A stretch of 64,000 nucleotides of DNA, taken from positions 24,107,498 to 24,171,497 of the forward strand of contig CM065174.1 of NCBI GenBank assembly GCA_033026295.1, read 5' to 3'. This document shows positions 1 through 12,800 of this stretch, one piece after another. The notes under the pieces are model-generated. The model was not told the origin of the DNA. It saw only the letters and a program-made list of their open reading frames with translations, and did no database searches. Within the stretch, counting starts at the first letter, position 1. Each line of letters starts with the position of its first letter. The position numbers were made by a program, and so were the translations under genes. Source of the DNA: Channa striata. Lineage: Eukaryota; Chordata; Actinopteri; Anabantiformes; Channidae.

Positions 1-51
1 GGTTTTCTAAATACATTTCCCCTGTCAACACACCTCCACTTGATAAATCAG

Positions 52-3000
52 GGTCTGTCAGACTACACCAAGTGGCTAACCCACTATTCTACCAAGCAAC
101 AAGAAAACCCTGCGAAACCAATCACATGCAGGTCCTATGCCAGGTAAGGAAACTCCATCATCAATTACTCAAACATCACTGGTTTGGATTTAGCTCAGGT
201 TGCTGTTGTTTTTTCCACATTGTGGAAGCAAGCGTGTTTCTCCTTCTCCATTTACAAAATTGTTAAAGAAACAGCTTGACAGACACTGATCATTCACAGG
301 GTTGGATTAATGGGAAATCCCTCCGATGGCTTCAATGGCAAAACAATTGCTATGACCATCTCTAACTTCTGGGCTGAGGTTACTCTAGTGGAGAGTCCGG
401 CTTTGGTAACACACACAAACTGTCGCTGTCTTCATATATGCTAAGTACCTTCATTGAGGATATAATGCTTTCTTATATATTTGACATTTCCTTGAATTTA
501 TAGGTTTTAGTCCCTCATCCACTTAATGACCCCACGGAATTTGGAAGCTTGCAAGATCTGTTCTGTATCAGCAGGAAGGAAGGGTGTGTACACTGCACGT
601 TCACTGAGCTGAAATCCATTAACGTGATGGTTGTGCTCAGTATATTTGTATATTTTTGTTCATCATCCACTGCAGGTATCTTGGAGGTCTCCGACTCCTG
701 CAGGCTACCTGTAAGAAGTTCTACCAGTTCTGCTCCAAACAGGGGTGAGATTAGTAGCATGGTTTTGTTGGTGATTGTTTAGGATTTGTGGCTGTGTCAC
801 TATTCTGCCAATCTTACTTTAAATGAGTTTGAATGAAGTCTCCAACCTGCTTATTGAGTGATTTTTAATAAACTTGTTGACAGAGGGAATGGAGTTTTTG
901 TGGCTGGTTTGTTTTAGAGACTTTTGGCATGCACTCTGCTCTTTAGAGGAAGTAATGTTGATTTTAATGTAGCACATCAGTGGCATTTTGCTGTCCTGCA
1001 CTTAATATTCGGTGAGATTCTGAAGTAGCTATAAATATTCTGCCTCCTCTGTTAGGTTTAGCTTCTGCAATAAAACAAGCTGACAGACGAGGCTTTTCCC
1101 TGTCTTTGTATGTCTACATTAAGACGGTTACATTCTAAAATGCCCCAGGGAGTTCAGGTAGTTTCTGATTTATCTCCATCCACATTAAAGCACCAGTAGA
1201 TGGGGAAATGAGTAATTCTCCTCCTATTGAGCATGTTGGAGCAATGACAGCCCAGCCAGCCTCATAAAACAAACAGCAGAGAAATTGTACACTTTTGTAG
1301 TTAAAGTTTGTGCATTGTTTATGGCATGAATATACGAGTTATGGCTTTGAAACCCAAAGGTTTTTGAAGTAAAAAAGCATTTGGCAAATTATAAATGGTA
1401 ACAAATCCTTGGTATTACCTGTTAATGGACAAATAGATGATAGAACAGGTAACCAGAACTTTGTTTTTATGCTGCTAGTGTTTTTCTTCTTTGGGCAGAA
1501 CAATGGTGGAGTGGTTAGTGCTGCCAACTCACAGCTTCTGTGGGGTTTGCATGATGTCTTTGTGCTAGCAAGCAGTGTTTTATAAAACATTTTAATTTGT
1601 ATTGTAGCTTGGTACTCTAGGTAAAGCTCTTAAATAAATGTAATGCAATAAAATTTAAGTATTTACTCAATGAAGCTTGACAACCTCAATAATGTTCTCA
1701 GTATAGGCAGAGATTATCCTGTACTTTTACTTCATTATATGTTACAGATGCATGTTTGTCTGATGCATGAATGTTACTTCCCAATATTGTTTACAAAAGT
1801 AACTAATTACTTTACAATCTTACTGTCATTAAAAGTGAATCAGTTAATTCAAAGCGTTTCCTTTTGAGAAAAGTAACAGAAGTACTTAGAGTGCTTTTCC
1901 ATTGCCGAAAAGGAAAACTCCTTTGTGATTCCTCATGCATGTTGTTTTGGTCGAAACCTTTATAATGACTCTACCATCATAACACAGCCAAGTCCGGCCC
2001 TGACACGTTACTGTCCTTGATTGTACAGCCTTACATTGTAGCCTAGTACATATTCCCACAGAGACACTACAGGCATATTGTGTAGACTAATAGCGCATGC
2101 CAAAAGGCACAAGCACATACATTACTTTTAAATTAAAGTTATAGGCCTTTTAAATACATACATGAATTACTTCAATTAAAGTGAATATGCTCTAAGTATT
2201 ACTTTGACATGCAGCCAGTGCTGTCAAAAACAGTAAATTCACACCAGATTTCTGTTATTGAGACAAAAAGTCCAGAAATCGGCAGTAACAGATTACATAT
2301 TTGAAAATGGAACTAAACATCAGAGTACTTTAATTGCAGGCTTAACATGTTTGATTATTGTTATATCAGTCAAAGTACATTCATAGAGAAAAATCTTATG
2401 TAACAGCACAAGACATTTTGCTGTCATTTGTTTGTACATGATTTACATAAGTGAACATCTACTGTGTTTTCTTTTTTTGCAGAATTGCTTTGACCAAACA
2501 AAACTTCACACTGAAGTATGACACCAACATCCCCCGGCAGGTGGTAAGCCACCATTCTAAGAAAAACTATGTTAATGTTTACCTGCCCTTCGATGGTGGC
2601 CCTGAAAACTCATCCTGCTCCAACCTAAGCCGAAAACATCCGCATTAGATTAATGTGTAACTCTAAATTGCCCGTAGGTGTGATTGTGAGTGTGAATGGT
2701 GTCTGACTGTGTCTGTCTGTGTTGGCCCTGAGATAGACTGGAGACCTGTCCAGGGTGGACCTAGCCCTCCCACAAACAGGATAAGTGGTTACAGATGATA
2801 GATGGATTAATATTGTTATTGAGTTTGTAAATGTTTTTTTTTTGTTCTTGTTTTGTGTATGTGCATGTGTTTTCTTAAGTTGTACTCTCATGGCCACTGT
2901 CTCCTTGATGTAAAATCACTTGACTGATCATTTGTTTGTCTCTGTTTTATAAAGGGCCTTGCTGGGAGCAGGTAAAATGTCCTCTTCATAGATTTCTTAT

Positions 3001-6000
3001 CTCCTTAATCCAAAGTATTACACATTACAGTACCAACTTTCCATTTTTTGTTTTGTGCAGTGCCATTGTGTCAGCTACCCTGAAGTGTCTTATGAAATTC
3101 TACAACATCACAGAGAATGTAATATAAGTTATTTACTGTTTTTATCTTGTTTGTCATTGTTAAAATATATTTTACATCTATATTTTTGTTAATCTACTGA
3201 TAGAAAAAGGAATTTTTGTAAATGGTTCATGGCTTGACACCTGTTCTGTACAGGAAATCCAGCAGATTTCTCTTTAAAGTCACTGTGGTTACAGGAGAAA
3301 AAGTACTTGGAGGCTGTTTTTCTTATATTGTCATTTCCATGTAGATGCTGATAATACAGGTTTATATAGCATAAATGTTGTTGTATGCAAATTTCTGTTC
3401 CTTTATTCTTCAGGATCTCCCAAAACCAATCCGAGCCAACTTCATCCTCAACGTAGAAACTGATGAACTTTTTATTACTGCTGGCCTGCAGGACAGAGTT
3501 GTTCAGGTTAGTCACTTTAAATCGCTTTAAGTCAACACTCAAATACTGCACATGAGCTGTACCACTGCATATTTCACACACAAGGGATTGTCCCTGTGCA
3601 GGTCTATGAAGGCTTAGTCTACATGGATTTCAGTAAGAAGCTCATGGAGGAGCAGGGATACGGTACTGAAGTTTGTGTCAGTAGTTGCCAAGTTTGTGTG
3701 ACAAATTCTTTTTTTTAAGGTTATGTGTTTTCCATTCTCAGGGAATTATGTTCCAATGGATACGAGTGAGCTTCCATCCTTCTGGCTGGCCTACCTGAGC
3801 GACCCCAGTGACTCTGGACGTATCCACAGCAACATCCGACAACGCTGGCTCAATGGTACTCCTTCATATCGAACATTACATTCAACGTTGGTCTATCGGA
3901 TCACTACTTTGGTCCAGACTGAAATATCCCATAGATTGCCAGAACGTTTCTAAATTTGATGTAGAAATGATATATAATTTGTGGTTCTCGGAAGATGAAT
4001 CCTATGAACTTTCATGATGTCCTGACTTTTCATCTAATGCTTTTGCTGTATGTGAAATGGTTTGACTGTTTTTGGACTGATGGCAATAAAAGAAAATCCT
4101 GATTTATAAGGATCATACACTTTTGGTACTTTCAGCAATTGCATTTGTATTCCCCATAGATTAATATATAAAAAAAAAACATAATAAGATTTTACAATTG
4201 GAACAGCAACATGGTCTATCCATAGATTCATCTGAAAAGTGCAATACACTGCAAACTCTCACGTTCCACCAAACAAATGACTTCCTCTCCAAAGAGAAAG
4301 CCAGTACCACTTTGATGTCTGTGGATCATTTTAATGGACATTGAAACATTAGAAATGTTATGTTAGTGTGTTAGTATGTTAAATTTGGCATTTAGCATAA
4401 AGCATGTCCTCAATAGAGATAACTCTTCTATATTCGGTGTCAGAACGTGTTCTCCACTGAGTAGAGAACATATAAAGAGCAACAAAAGTCCTTCAGCCCT
4501 ATTTTTTAACACAATTAGCCCTTGTGTGTATTTACTGTGATTCCTTCTGTTCCATTAAGGGTTTTAAAGAACGGAAACATATTGACGTCTTTGTTGATCA
4601 GCTTTTATTTTTATGTCTCTCCACAGAGGAACCTCTCGTCGTTGAGGCCATGAAAAGCTTTGCTGAGCTCACTGATAAAGCAAGGTGGGCTTAAGTACGT
4701 CGGCCTGCTTAAGAATTTATGCAGTAAATATCTGTGGAGGTTGTGTCAAGGGCCGAGGCTGAATACAATTAATCCCATGATCGATTATATTTAGCCTTTG
4801 CATAACAGTGTCAAAGTGACCCGGGGCTTTCTGAATTGTTGTGTAAAATGTTTACCCACATCCAGACACCGTATTCAAAGTGTTTGCTTGCTACCACTAT
4901 GATGACAAACTGTGCTCTTAGGACGGCTTTGCTGGAGAGAGACTGGAGCCTCCTGGCACAGTTGATGGACCAAAACTTTGAGCTGAGGAGGTAAACAGTT
5001 AGGTATTCATATTAATGCTACTGTCACGCTCTGAGCTAAAGTAGTGTCATATCCCACAGGTCTGTCTACACTGATGACTGTCTGGGTCCTGGGAATCTTA
5101 AGATGGTTCAGCTGGCGAGGCAGGTAGGTGCTCGAGGGTTCCGCTGCCTACTAAGAGCATCTTTGAACACTGAACAGTATTCACGCTTTTCTTTATCTCC
5201 ATCTGTGCCTGCCTGCAGGAGTGTTTTTCTGTTGATGCGCACATTTCTGCTGTCTCTTGTAGTTTGGCTCAGCGGTGAAGTTACCAGGCAGTGGGGGGGC
5301 CGTAGTGGGTCTGTGTCTGGACCAAGCGAGATTGGTAAGTGCACCACGTTAAAGTAGTTGTGTTTAGCTGACAGGCCCTATGCATTTGTAGCTTTATGTT
5401 GACATATATGGACCATTTCTATCCTAAGGGAAGCTCTACAGATGTTAATATTTATGACACTGCTTGATCAGAAAATGAAGTCTACTCTTTTTGTATCCTC
5501 AAGAAAAGTTAATGCAACCTTGAATATGCTCTCCTGCCAAGCAAATGAACGAAGCAGATGCAAAGTTACATTTTCTTATTGTTTATTTACTGGAGAAAAA
5601 CAAAGTAGTTAAATGCATCTACCCAGGCGAACCTTTTTATTATTGCAGCTGACTTGCAGTCATGCTGACATTAAGAGGACGTGAAAAGAGAAGGCAGATG
5701 TAGACAAAACTATGTATGAAAGTCAGCTTGCAATGTTTTATGGCTGGGACCGAATTTATTCTATAAATATTTGAACATTTACATAGCACCATCTAGTTTC
5801 ATTTCAGTTCTTCTTCTCTTCATATAATTCTTCCCTGACATAAGGTTGACTGATATTATTATATAAAACAGTTCACTTAATGTGAGATTAAAGTTCTGTG
5901 GAAGGATGATACTGTATTTGTGCCTTTGGCATCGCTGCTGACTGATGCAGTCTGTGTTTGTCCCACTAGGCGGAGATGAGACAAGCTTTCCAGGAGGCAG

Positions 6001-6065
6001 GCTGTGTCTTCTGTGTCATCGTGCCACACAACCCATCTGCCAGCCCTGTCGGTGGCCAACACTAA
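52..6065 (+). CDS. gkup: Glucuronokinase-type GHMP kinase (gkup-like), 3' part, partial
   Basis: Fifteen exons spliced by eye: 52-143, 300-405, 504-583, 676-744, 2483-2543, 2955-2971, 3061-3118, 3414-3506, 3602-3662, 3742-3855, 4627-4684, 4922-4990, 5060-5123, 5263-5334 and 5970-6065 (stop TAA 6063-6065). All junctions have GT-AG ends and matching phases, giving 369 residues. The product follows plant glucuronokinase along its length: SYARVGLMGNPSD near residue 28, YDTNIPRQVGLAGSSA (128-143, GHMP motif 2, ATP loop), AGLQDR (184-189) and GSGGAVVG (323-330, GHMP motif 3). The family phosphorylates D-glucuronate at C1, feeding UDP-glucuronate salvage in the cytosol. The fish gene I recall as gkup also has an N-terminal uridyl pyrophosphorylase module; that part and the start codon lie left of base 1. 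The family assignment is firm; the symbol and the fused domain come from memory. Confidence 0.88.
745..2482 (+). other. Long intron of gkup, no gene seen
   Basis: AT-rich intronic sequence between the 676-744 and 2483-2543 exons. No exon-like open stretch was found. The part around 1790-1910 has the repeated AGTAACTAATTACTTT style of wording seen in common teleost non-autonomous elements, but I cannot set borders. Confidence 0.5.
2653..2810 (+). repeat. Common teleost interspersed repeat (GACCTGTCCAGGGTG type)
   Basis: Contains CTCTAAATTGCCCGTAGGTG, GACTGGAGACCTGTCCAGGG, GGATAAGTGGTTACAGAT and a GATGGAT tail, wording found in a very abundant fish repeat. Sits in a gkup intron. The family name is not certain to me. 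Confidence 0.7.
2955..2971 (+). other. gkup: 17-nt coding microexon of gkup carrying the ATP-loop motif
   Basis: This exon encodes Gly-Leu-Ala-Gly-Ser plus two bases of the next Ser codon. It is flanked by an AG acceptor at 2953-2954 and a GTAAAA donor at 2972. The previous exon ends in phase 0 after CAG GTG at 2543, and the next begins with T at 3061. Only inclusion of this piece restores the GLAGSSA motif that the family needs, and 17 nt is not a multiple of three, so skipping would shift the frame. Confidence 0.85.
3856..4626 (+). other. gkup intron, nothing recognised
   Basis: This intron separates the exon ending at CTC AAT G (3855) from the one starting at 4627. It has no coding signal or recognisable repeat. 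Short ORFs here are AT-rich chance frames. Confidence 0.45.
5335..5969 (+). other. Last gkup intron, nothing recognised
   Basis: The donor is GTAAGT at 5335 and the acceptor is CACTAG ending at 5969. No additional exon or repeat is evident inside it. Confidence 0.5.
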
Positions 6066-6508
6066 CCTCACATCTCCCCATGACGCCGCCAGACGACTCA
6101 AGGCCAACTCGCGGCCATTGCTTGGATGTGACACAGTGTGGCCCTCATTGTTCCTCGTGTTATCTAACAGGATTTATTGTTAAAATTGCGAGACAATTAT
6201 TAAAACCTACAGACAAGATCAGTTAAGGGTACTATAATGATTTGCAGTCATTCACCAAATTTACCAAATAATTTTCTGCCGAAACGTTTACTAGACAATG
6301 AGTGACTCTGCAAGTTTCAAACTTTCTTGCAGCTTCTGCGAGATTAGGGGCTGTTACCGAGTAATTTAGATACGATCAGTTGATGCTCATATGTCCGATG
6401 TTTCATGCACACACGTCAAATTATTCTATATTATGTGATGTCAATTGTGTTGACATAATCCAATGTTAATAAACAATGTAATTTTAAGTAATGTTTATAT
6501 AGAATAAA
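6066..6508 (+). terminator. gkup 3' UTR with two AATAAA polyadenylation signals
   Basis: After the TAA stop the sequence becomes AT-rich and holds two canonical AATAAA hexamers at 6468-6473 and 6503-6508. Either would end the transcript just before the ubash3b promoter, leaving only about 150-250 bp between the two tandem genes. No cleavage site can be proved from sequence alone. Confidence 0.55.
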
Positions 6509-6616
6509 CTTTTATATCATATATTGTATAATTTTTATCATATGCTGTATAATTTCAGGAATAGTTCTTAAAATAAACGCATTTTTCACTGAAACGCTTT
6601 CCCGCAAACACGTCTG

Positions 6617-6640
6617 TGTCTGTGTGTGTGTGTGTGTGTT
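6617..6640. repeat. TG microsatellite at the ubash3b promoter
   Basis: TGTGTCTG followed by about nine TG units, immediately before the GCGCGC start of the CpG-rich patch. Confidence 0.8.
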
Positions 6641-6749
6641 GCGCGCAGTGAGCGGTGGGTGGAGCAGCAGCGCTCTGCCTCTGTCTGACCGCACCGCGCT
6701 GCTCGCCGCTTCGCTCCGTGCTGCTGCCGCTGCCGTCACCTCTTCACTC

Positions 6750-6779
6750 ATGCGGACTCACTTGAATCTGTCGGACTAA
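6750..6779 (+). other. Upstream ORF in the ubash3b leader
   Basis: ATG at 6750 opens a nine-codon frame ending at TAA 6777-6779, 62 nt before the main start. Its context is weak (CTCATGC), whereas the main ATG has an excellent ACCATGG context, so leaky scanning past it is plausible. It counts only if transcription starts upstream of 6750. Confidence 0.4.
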
Positions 6780-6841
6780 CAGCAGGTCTGCTGGTGGACA
6801 GTGTATCGGGCTTTGCAGCGGACTGTGTGACCCGGTGGACC

Positions 6842-9800
6842 ATGGCAGCCAAAGAGGACCTCTACAGTAAAATCCTGCCTCGGAGGCTCCGCCAGAACCG
6901 GTCGGGCTCCGTGAAATGTGGCTCGAACCTGGACGTGTTGTTGTCCATGGGCTTCCCCAGACCAAGGGCGTAAGTAGTGCGACCCGAACACCGTGTGCGC
7001 GCGTGTTTCTGTGCTGATAACGACGTGCATGTCAAAGGTCGTGCCGAGTTCTGACGGGGGCACCGGGACTACGGGACAGCTGCTGGTCGGTCTCTTTGTG
7101 TGAACAGAAAGTAACGTTTTGTTGCGGGACTTAGTGAAACGTTCGGTTGAGGGACGCGTTGAATCCGTCGCTCCAAACGCAAAGGTTTCCACTGTAGCTG
7201 GTGTTTCCCGTCCACAACTACACACAAGCGGAGAGTAGAAGAAGAGACTAACGGTGTGTTGTGACACAGTTTCTGTGTAAGTGACCAGAGCTCGGGAGTG
7301 AACCGTGTTAGCGTGCGCGAGAGTTAGCCAGATTGTAACGTTAGCATCCAAATGACTTTCTATTAGCACATCTAACTTTAAATGTGTGTGTGTGTGTGTG
7401 TGTGTGGGTGGGGTGCCGTTACTGAATGGAAGGACTGTCTCTGACTTGGCCAGCTAAGTGAGTTCACATCTGTCCCGTCCACAGCTCGCGCTGTAAACAC
7501 GGCACTGACCATGTCACCAGCTGGTTAGTGGTGAATTGATTCCTGGCCCTGATCCCAGGTCAGTGTGTGACCCTGACACTGAGTCAGCGCAGTTACAGCT
7601 GCAGTACCGGACATGTAGGTTTGAGCACATATCTTATAACCTTGATTGTAGCATTTATTCAACAGCATGAAAGCCGCCGGATTAGCTGTTCTTTTATCTC
7701 AGTTTTTGATTCCCCCCGCACATAGTGGTGCCCCACATAGTGCCTGTATAACGCCTTAATGGGAGGTTTATAGGGGTTAGTTGTCACTGCATAATGTGCC
7801 CATAAGACTAGCCAGTGGAGGAGCCTTTCCTCACATTTTTTGTGGGCCTGATTTTCCTTCTCCTCTGACGTTATGCCTCCACCAACACCTGAGGGAGATA
7901 GTGTATGTGGTTCATAAATGCTCCAATGTGCTTCCTACTGTAGCCAGACACTAACTTGGTCTGTTGTTTGATGCAGGCTAGTTTGTACACAGTGGGATTA
8001 TGAGAGATTTTGTTTGCTAAAAACAGCTCCCTAACAGGGCCAAAAATGAATGATGAAAGACGACGACATATGTTGGTTGGAAAATCAATATAGTTATGTA
8101 AAACTGACTGAAAACCTTTTACAACTGAGCTGTAATTCTCTTTGAAATAAGGGAGATCGCACAAAATCATTGAGTCCAATGTTAATATACAATAGATTTA
8201 TCAATTTTTGCAGCATTAAGGAAGTGCAAGTTCTGTTGAAGCAGAACAACAGAAGAAAGATTTAAATATTAACAAACTATTTGTTAACTGCTTGTGTTAT
8301 TTTTACCATCAATTGTGGCAAGTAGTAAAGAAAACAGAGTATGGCAGCATTTAACTATCACTATCCATTAATCAATAGAATAATTTTCTTAATTCAATTT
8401 AATATTTTGTATAAGGAAATAGCGAAACATGCTTATTATAATTCCCCAAAACACAAGGTCTTCCTATTTTTACATTAGTCCAAAAAACAGCACACAACCA
8501 AAAGTGTTTAGTTTATCCTGGATCTGTTCTGCTAATCATCTTGTCAATATACAAGGCTTCTATTGTAGCGCTAATAATGACAAACTAATACAGCATGATT
8601 GACATAGGTAAAGAATATTGACATAACCATTTAAAAACTAAAACTTCTTCCTTTGAGAAAAACGAGTTATTACTTATTCAGATTTAATTGTTTTCTGCTA
8701 ATTTTGACAAGGATCCTCTACTTAAGAGTGTTTAGGAAACATGATCGGCATTTTTGATCAATCGGACATCATACAAGTGAATAATAAATGAGACAAACTT
8801 TAATCATGATGCTGGTGTTATTGTGGTTGACACCATATATATAAACGTCAATGTCTTATTCTGAATAAAAGTTTGTGTACAAGATTTCCCAAGGAATGAG
8901 TTCTCCATCAGTATGCTTAAACCTATCTAAAGTCAGGGGACAATCTCTCAACACTTCTCTTTTTTTCAGTCTCAGAGTCTTTCCACCCCTTTCACCCAGA
9001 CAGATGTAACATGTCAACACTGTTTGTGTGAATGTGTAAGGGATTGTGCGTGTATATGTCAGGAAGTGTGCTGTGGTTTGCTGAATGGACACAGTGGACA
9101 ATGATAGCCCCCCAGGCAAGCCATTGCTGGCCTTCAACACACTCCCTGAGGGAAGCCACAAGCTCTTTTATATCAGCCCCCGACTGCTTGGCCTTGATAC
9201 AGTGACTTATTAATTCCCTTTCTCTGTCCATCCATCTCCGTCTTTTTTCTCTCGAAAGAAATTGACCCACTAAATTTCCTGACCAACTTCAGGTGTCCTG
9301 GTTCTGCTGTAATATTATTTCTCTGTAGAGAGATTAAATTTATCTGCTGTTGTTATCGGCTCCCATTGTTTAAACAAAAGAGAGTGGATACCCATGGGTT
9401 TTATAGAATAAAGCTTAGTGATAGCAGTTAAAGGAAGACACCATGAATAATGTAACTATGCCCCGGAATATGACTGGCTGCTTTTTGGATGCTTTAGCTT
9501 ATTGAGAATTGATGAAAATGTGTCAATAACACCCAAACATGAAAGCTGGCATTATTTTCTTTGCCAGACAGATTTTTTTAGACATCAGATGTTTAAAAAA
9601 ATGTTGGTAGTTAATGATGACTCTCAAAAGCAGCACAGCAAAATCTGTAGGCTTTATTCCAAACCAACAATATTGTAAATGACATGCAATTCAGATTGGA
9701 CCAAAATATCAAACTAATATTGGTCACATACTTGCCAAGTTCTAAATGAAAAGATAATATCAAGGATTGTGCAGGTTACCTTTAAAAGCCTAGAGGTACA

Positions 9801-12800
9801 GTAAATAGACTGAAATGGGCATTAATTTAAATTATTCGCGCTAACAATGGAGCTAATGTGGCATTTCATATTATTGTTGACCCAAATAAGATCATAAATG
9901 TGTTTTATATATATATATATTATTGTTACTATTAGAGCTGAGCTGATTAACTTGAGACCAGGAACTCCCTAGGTTTACTGTGCACTGTCCCCAGGTTAAA
10001 TCCCTCAGAAAACCAAATGGATAGCACATATTACCCCTATCTGCAGAGAAAGGGTGTTTCCAGCAAGTCACTAGGTGCTTGCATCACCCTGACACTGTAA
10101 ATGACAGTTTTGTGTGTCATCCAAGTCTTAATGTAATGTTTAATTATACATGAAACAAGTAGTGTTGTGCTTGTTTTTAGAAGAATTGCCTATATGTCAC
10201 ACACTATGTGACATATAGTGTGTCCATAACTTTTAAGTTAAAGACGCCACATATCCACAAGTCCACAAATGTATAAATGTTCTATAAATCCAACAGTTTT
10301 ACGATACATCTTTTGCAACCATGCAGTCTGACAGCTTGACAATATCTGTCGGGACTTCCTACTGAGTACAGGTTTCTACCAAGGGGTCTTAAGACACCTC
10401 CATGACCCACTGGCAACTGATGCCGTACATTTAGCCTTTACATTATAGCAATGGCTTCTACACCCGTCAACTTCCTGTTTTCGGCTTGCCCTCTGACAAA
10501 TTATATTATTACTAAATAAGGAAATGTCTGGAAAATGTGTGCGTGAATACACGTACAGATTGCAATACAAAACATGATTCCACAGCAAGAGGAACATTTA
10601 TTTAAACTAGCACTTAAACACAAAACAGCACTACAAAGAAAAAATATTAGGTTTTACTGGAAGTACGACAGCTTCAATGGTACTCAACTAAACCTTAATT
10701 TTATTTCACTGACCATTACCTGTTTGTTGTGCAGGAAATTATTTAGGTTAATAAATCTACCGTACAGTAGATTACAGTAGAAATGTCTCCGTGCCAACGC
10801 TGTGAGGCTGAAGCAGCAGGTTCACTCTGGCGTGGTGCCGTGTGGATGTCCTGATATGGATCTATTGATGCATACCTAAAGGAGTAATGACATTGAAAAT
10901 GACATTGAATAATAGTCATATATCACGTCTGGGGGTGGAAATCTTGCATGGTATCTGCTGGCATTTTGTGCCCTAGGTAGCTGCCTACATATTTCCTGCT
11001 TTTATACAATCAGTGCAGCGCAAAAAATTGATCATGGGCTTTTGGCTTGTCCCTTAAAGGGTTGCCACAGCGAAATATGTTCCGCACGTTAATAACCCAC
11101 CCCCATTTTATCCGTTCTCTGGACCGGCACCAAGGTGGCCTTTGGTGGCTGGGTGCGGGCCACACCTGTTGGGGTGGGATTCGACCCTGCAGCCTTCTGC
11201 ATCAAGACCCAATTTGTAACAAACAAATACACAATTCCAGCCAAAGAATCTTATCCCATCTGCCAAACCTAGTGGTAGTACCATGATTTGAGCCTGCTTT
11301 GATGCCTCTGGACCAGGACGTCTTGCTACTTTATTCTAATATGTTTAAGTGGAATTCATTTACCTAGTTATAGAACTAGCATGAAAAACACATGACCATT
11401 TTAGTTTTTTTATGCATTCATTGAGAAATCACGAGAGCACTATAGAAAAATGGCAAAATATTTGCCAAGACTAAAAGGAAAACGAGAATAGATGAAGAAT
11501 AACATCAAATACTGACTTAAAAAAAATGTAAACTAAATTAAAACGAAAACAATCCACTAATTTGTAGTAAAAGACCAAAAAACATTTACTGTAATTATTC
11601 GTAATGAACTGATTGGACTTCAAAGTTTAAAGCATTATTTTTACTTTAACTCTCCATTTGACTCTTTAGCTTAACAAAATGATCTAATACTGAATGAACT
11701 TTTTTTCTGTTGGATTTGTCAATGTGTTAAATAGCTTAACTGGTGACTCTGAATTGCCTGCAGGTGTAAAAAATGAGTGTAAATAGTTGTCTGTCTGTAG
11801 ATGTGTCTCTGTGTTTGCCCTGAGATTGACTGGCGACCTGTCCGGGGTGCACCCCTCCTCTCACCATATGACAGCTAGGATAGGCTCCAGCCGCCTGCAA
11901 CCCCAAACAGGATAAACCGTTACAGATAATGGATGCCTGTTTTTTTTTACTGCATTACGTTAGTTATAATGAAAAAGCAAAGTAATCTGCGTTCTACAGT
12001 AAATCTCTACAGTTGTGTCTTGACAACACACTGCTGTTTTAGACTTATCTCAGATTCAAAATGTACCTCTGCATCTCAAGTAATTATTTACATTGTAAAT
12101 AAAAACTTTCTTTCAGAAATATGTAAAAAAAAAAAAAGTGTAATTGTTGCACACTGTCTACGTTTTCTTTAGACCAGTACTTCCTCAGGAGACGTACTGT
12201 CCCTGCAGGGAAGATGAATAGATGCACATACTTTCATTTAGGTTCCTGAACACTGTGTATTCACCTGTATGTATGTTCTGTAAGGTTCATTTGCATTTAT
12301 TTGCATTTGACTTATTCCTTTGTTCTTTTGCATGAACTCCGCTGTTGAGCTGAGTGGTTAAAGAACCAAATGCAACCTGTCCCTTATCAATGGGATTGAC
12401 CCACTCGAGTGATCTGCTGTTTCTCTTTTGACCAGTAAACCTCAATATAAATATGATTTTTAAGCTGCTTTTGCCTCCTAAGCTTGCCTTGCAATTTTGC
12501 CACAACAGTTGTCAGTTTATAAAATTTAAATTTAAGTTCTTCAGTTCTGTCAGATGGACACCCACACACTTCCTGTACAGATAGTGTACAGTGTTTTGTT
12601 TTGTTTTTACATTGCTTTACTGAAATGTATGTGTTCACACTGAACATTTTATTGCACACCATATATGTATCTTCCGGACCACAGATGTGCAGTTGAAAAT
12701 GGTGTCACGGATGGGCAACCAGCATATTTGCATTTATGGTTCTATGTTTGCGCAACACTTTCTCAGTGTTGATTTAACTTAATCTTCTCTCCCCTTCTAT

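Larger units (their letters stand above)
6600..6841 (+). promoter_or_regulatory. CpG-rich promoter and 5' UTR of ubash3b
   Basis: A sharp change from AT-rich to GC-rich sequence with many CpGs (GCGCGC, CCGCACCGCGC, GCTGCTCGCCGCTTCG) begins after a TG repeat at 6617-6640 and continues through exon 1 into the intron to about 7350. There is no TATA box at a convincing place, consistent with a CpG-island promoter. The transcription start is inferred to lie around 6640-6740. Confidence 0.6.

Noticed and set aside
6776..7369. 197-codon ORF on the minus strand across ubash3b exon 1
   Set aside because: It is antisense to the promoter and first exon in a GC-rich patch where stops are rare; no domain or splice signals.
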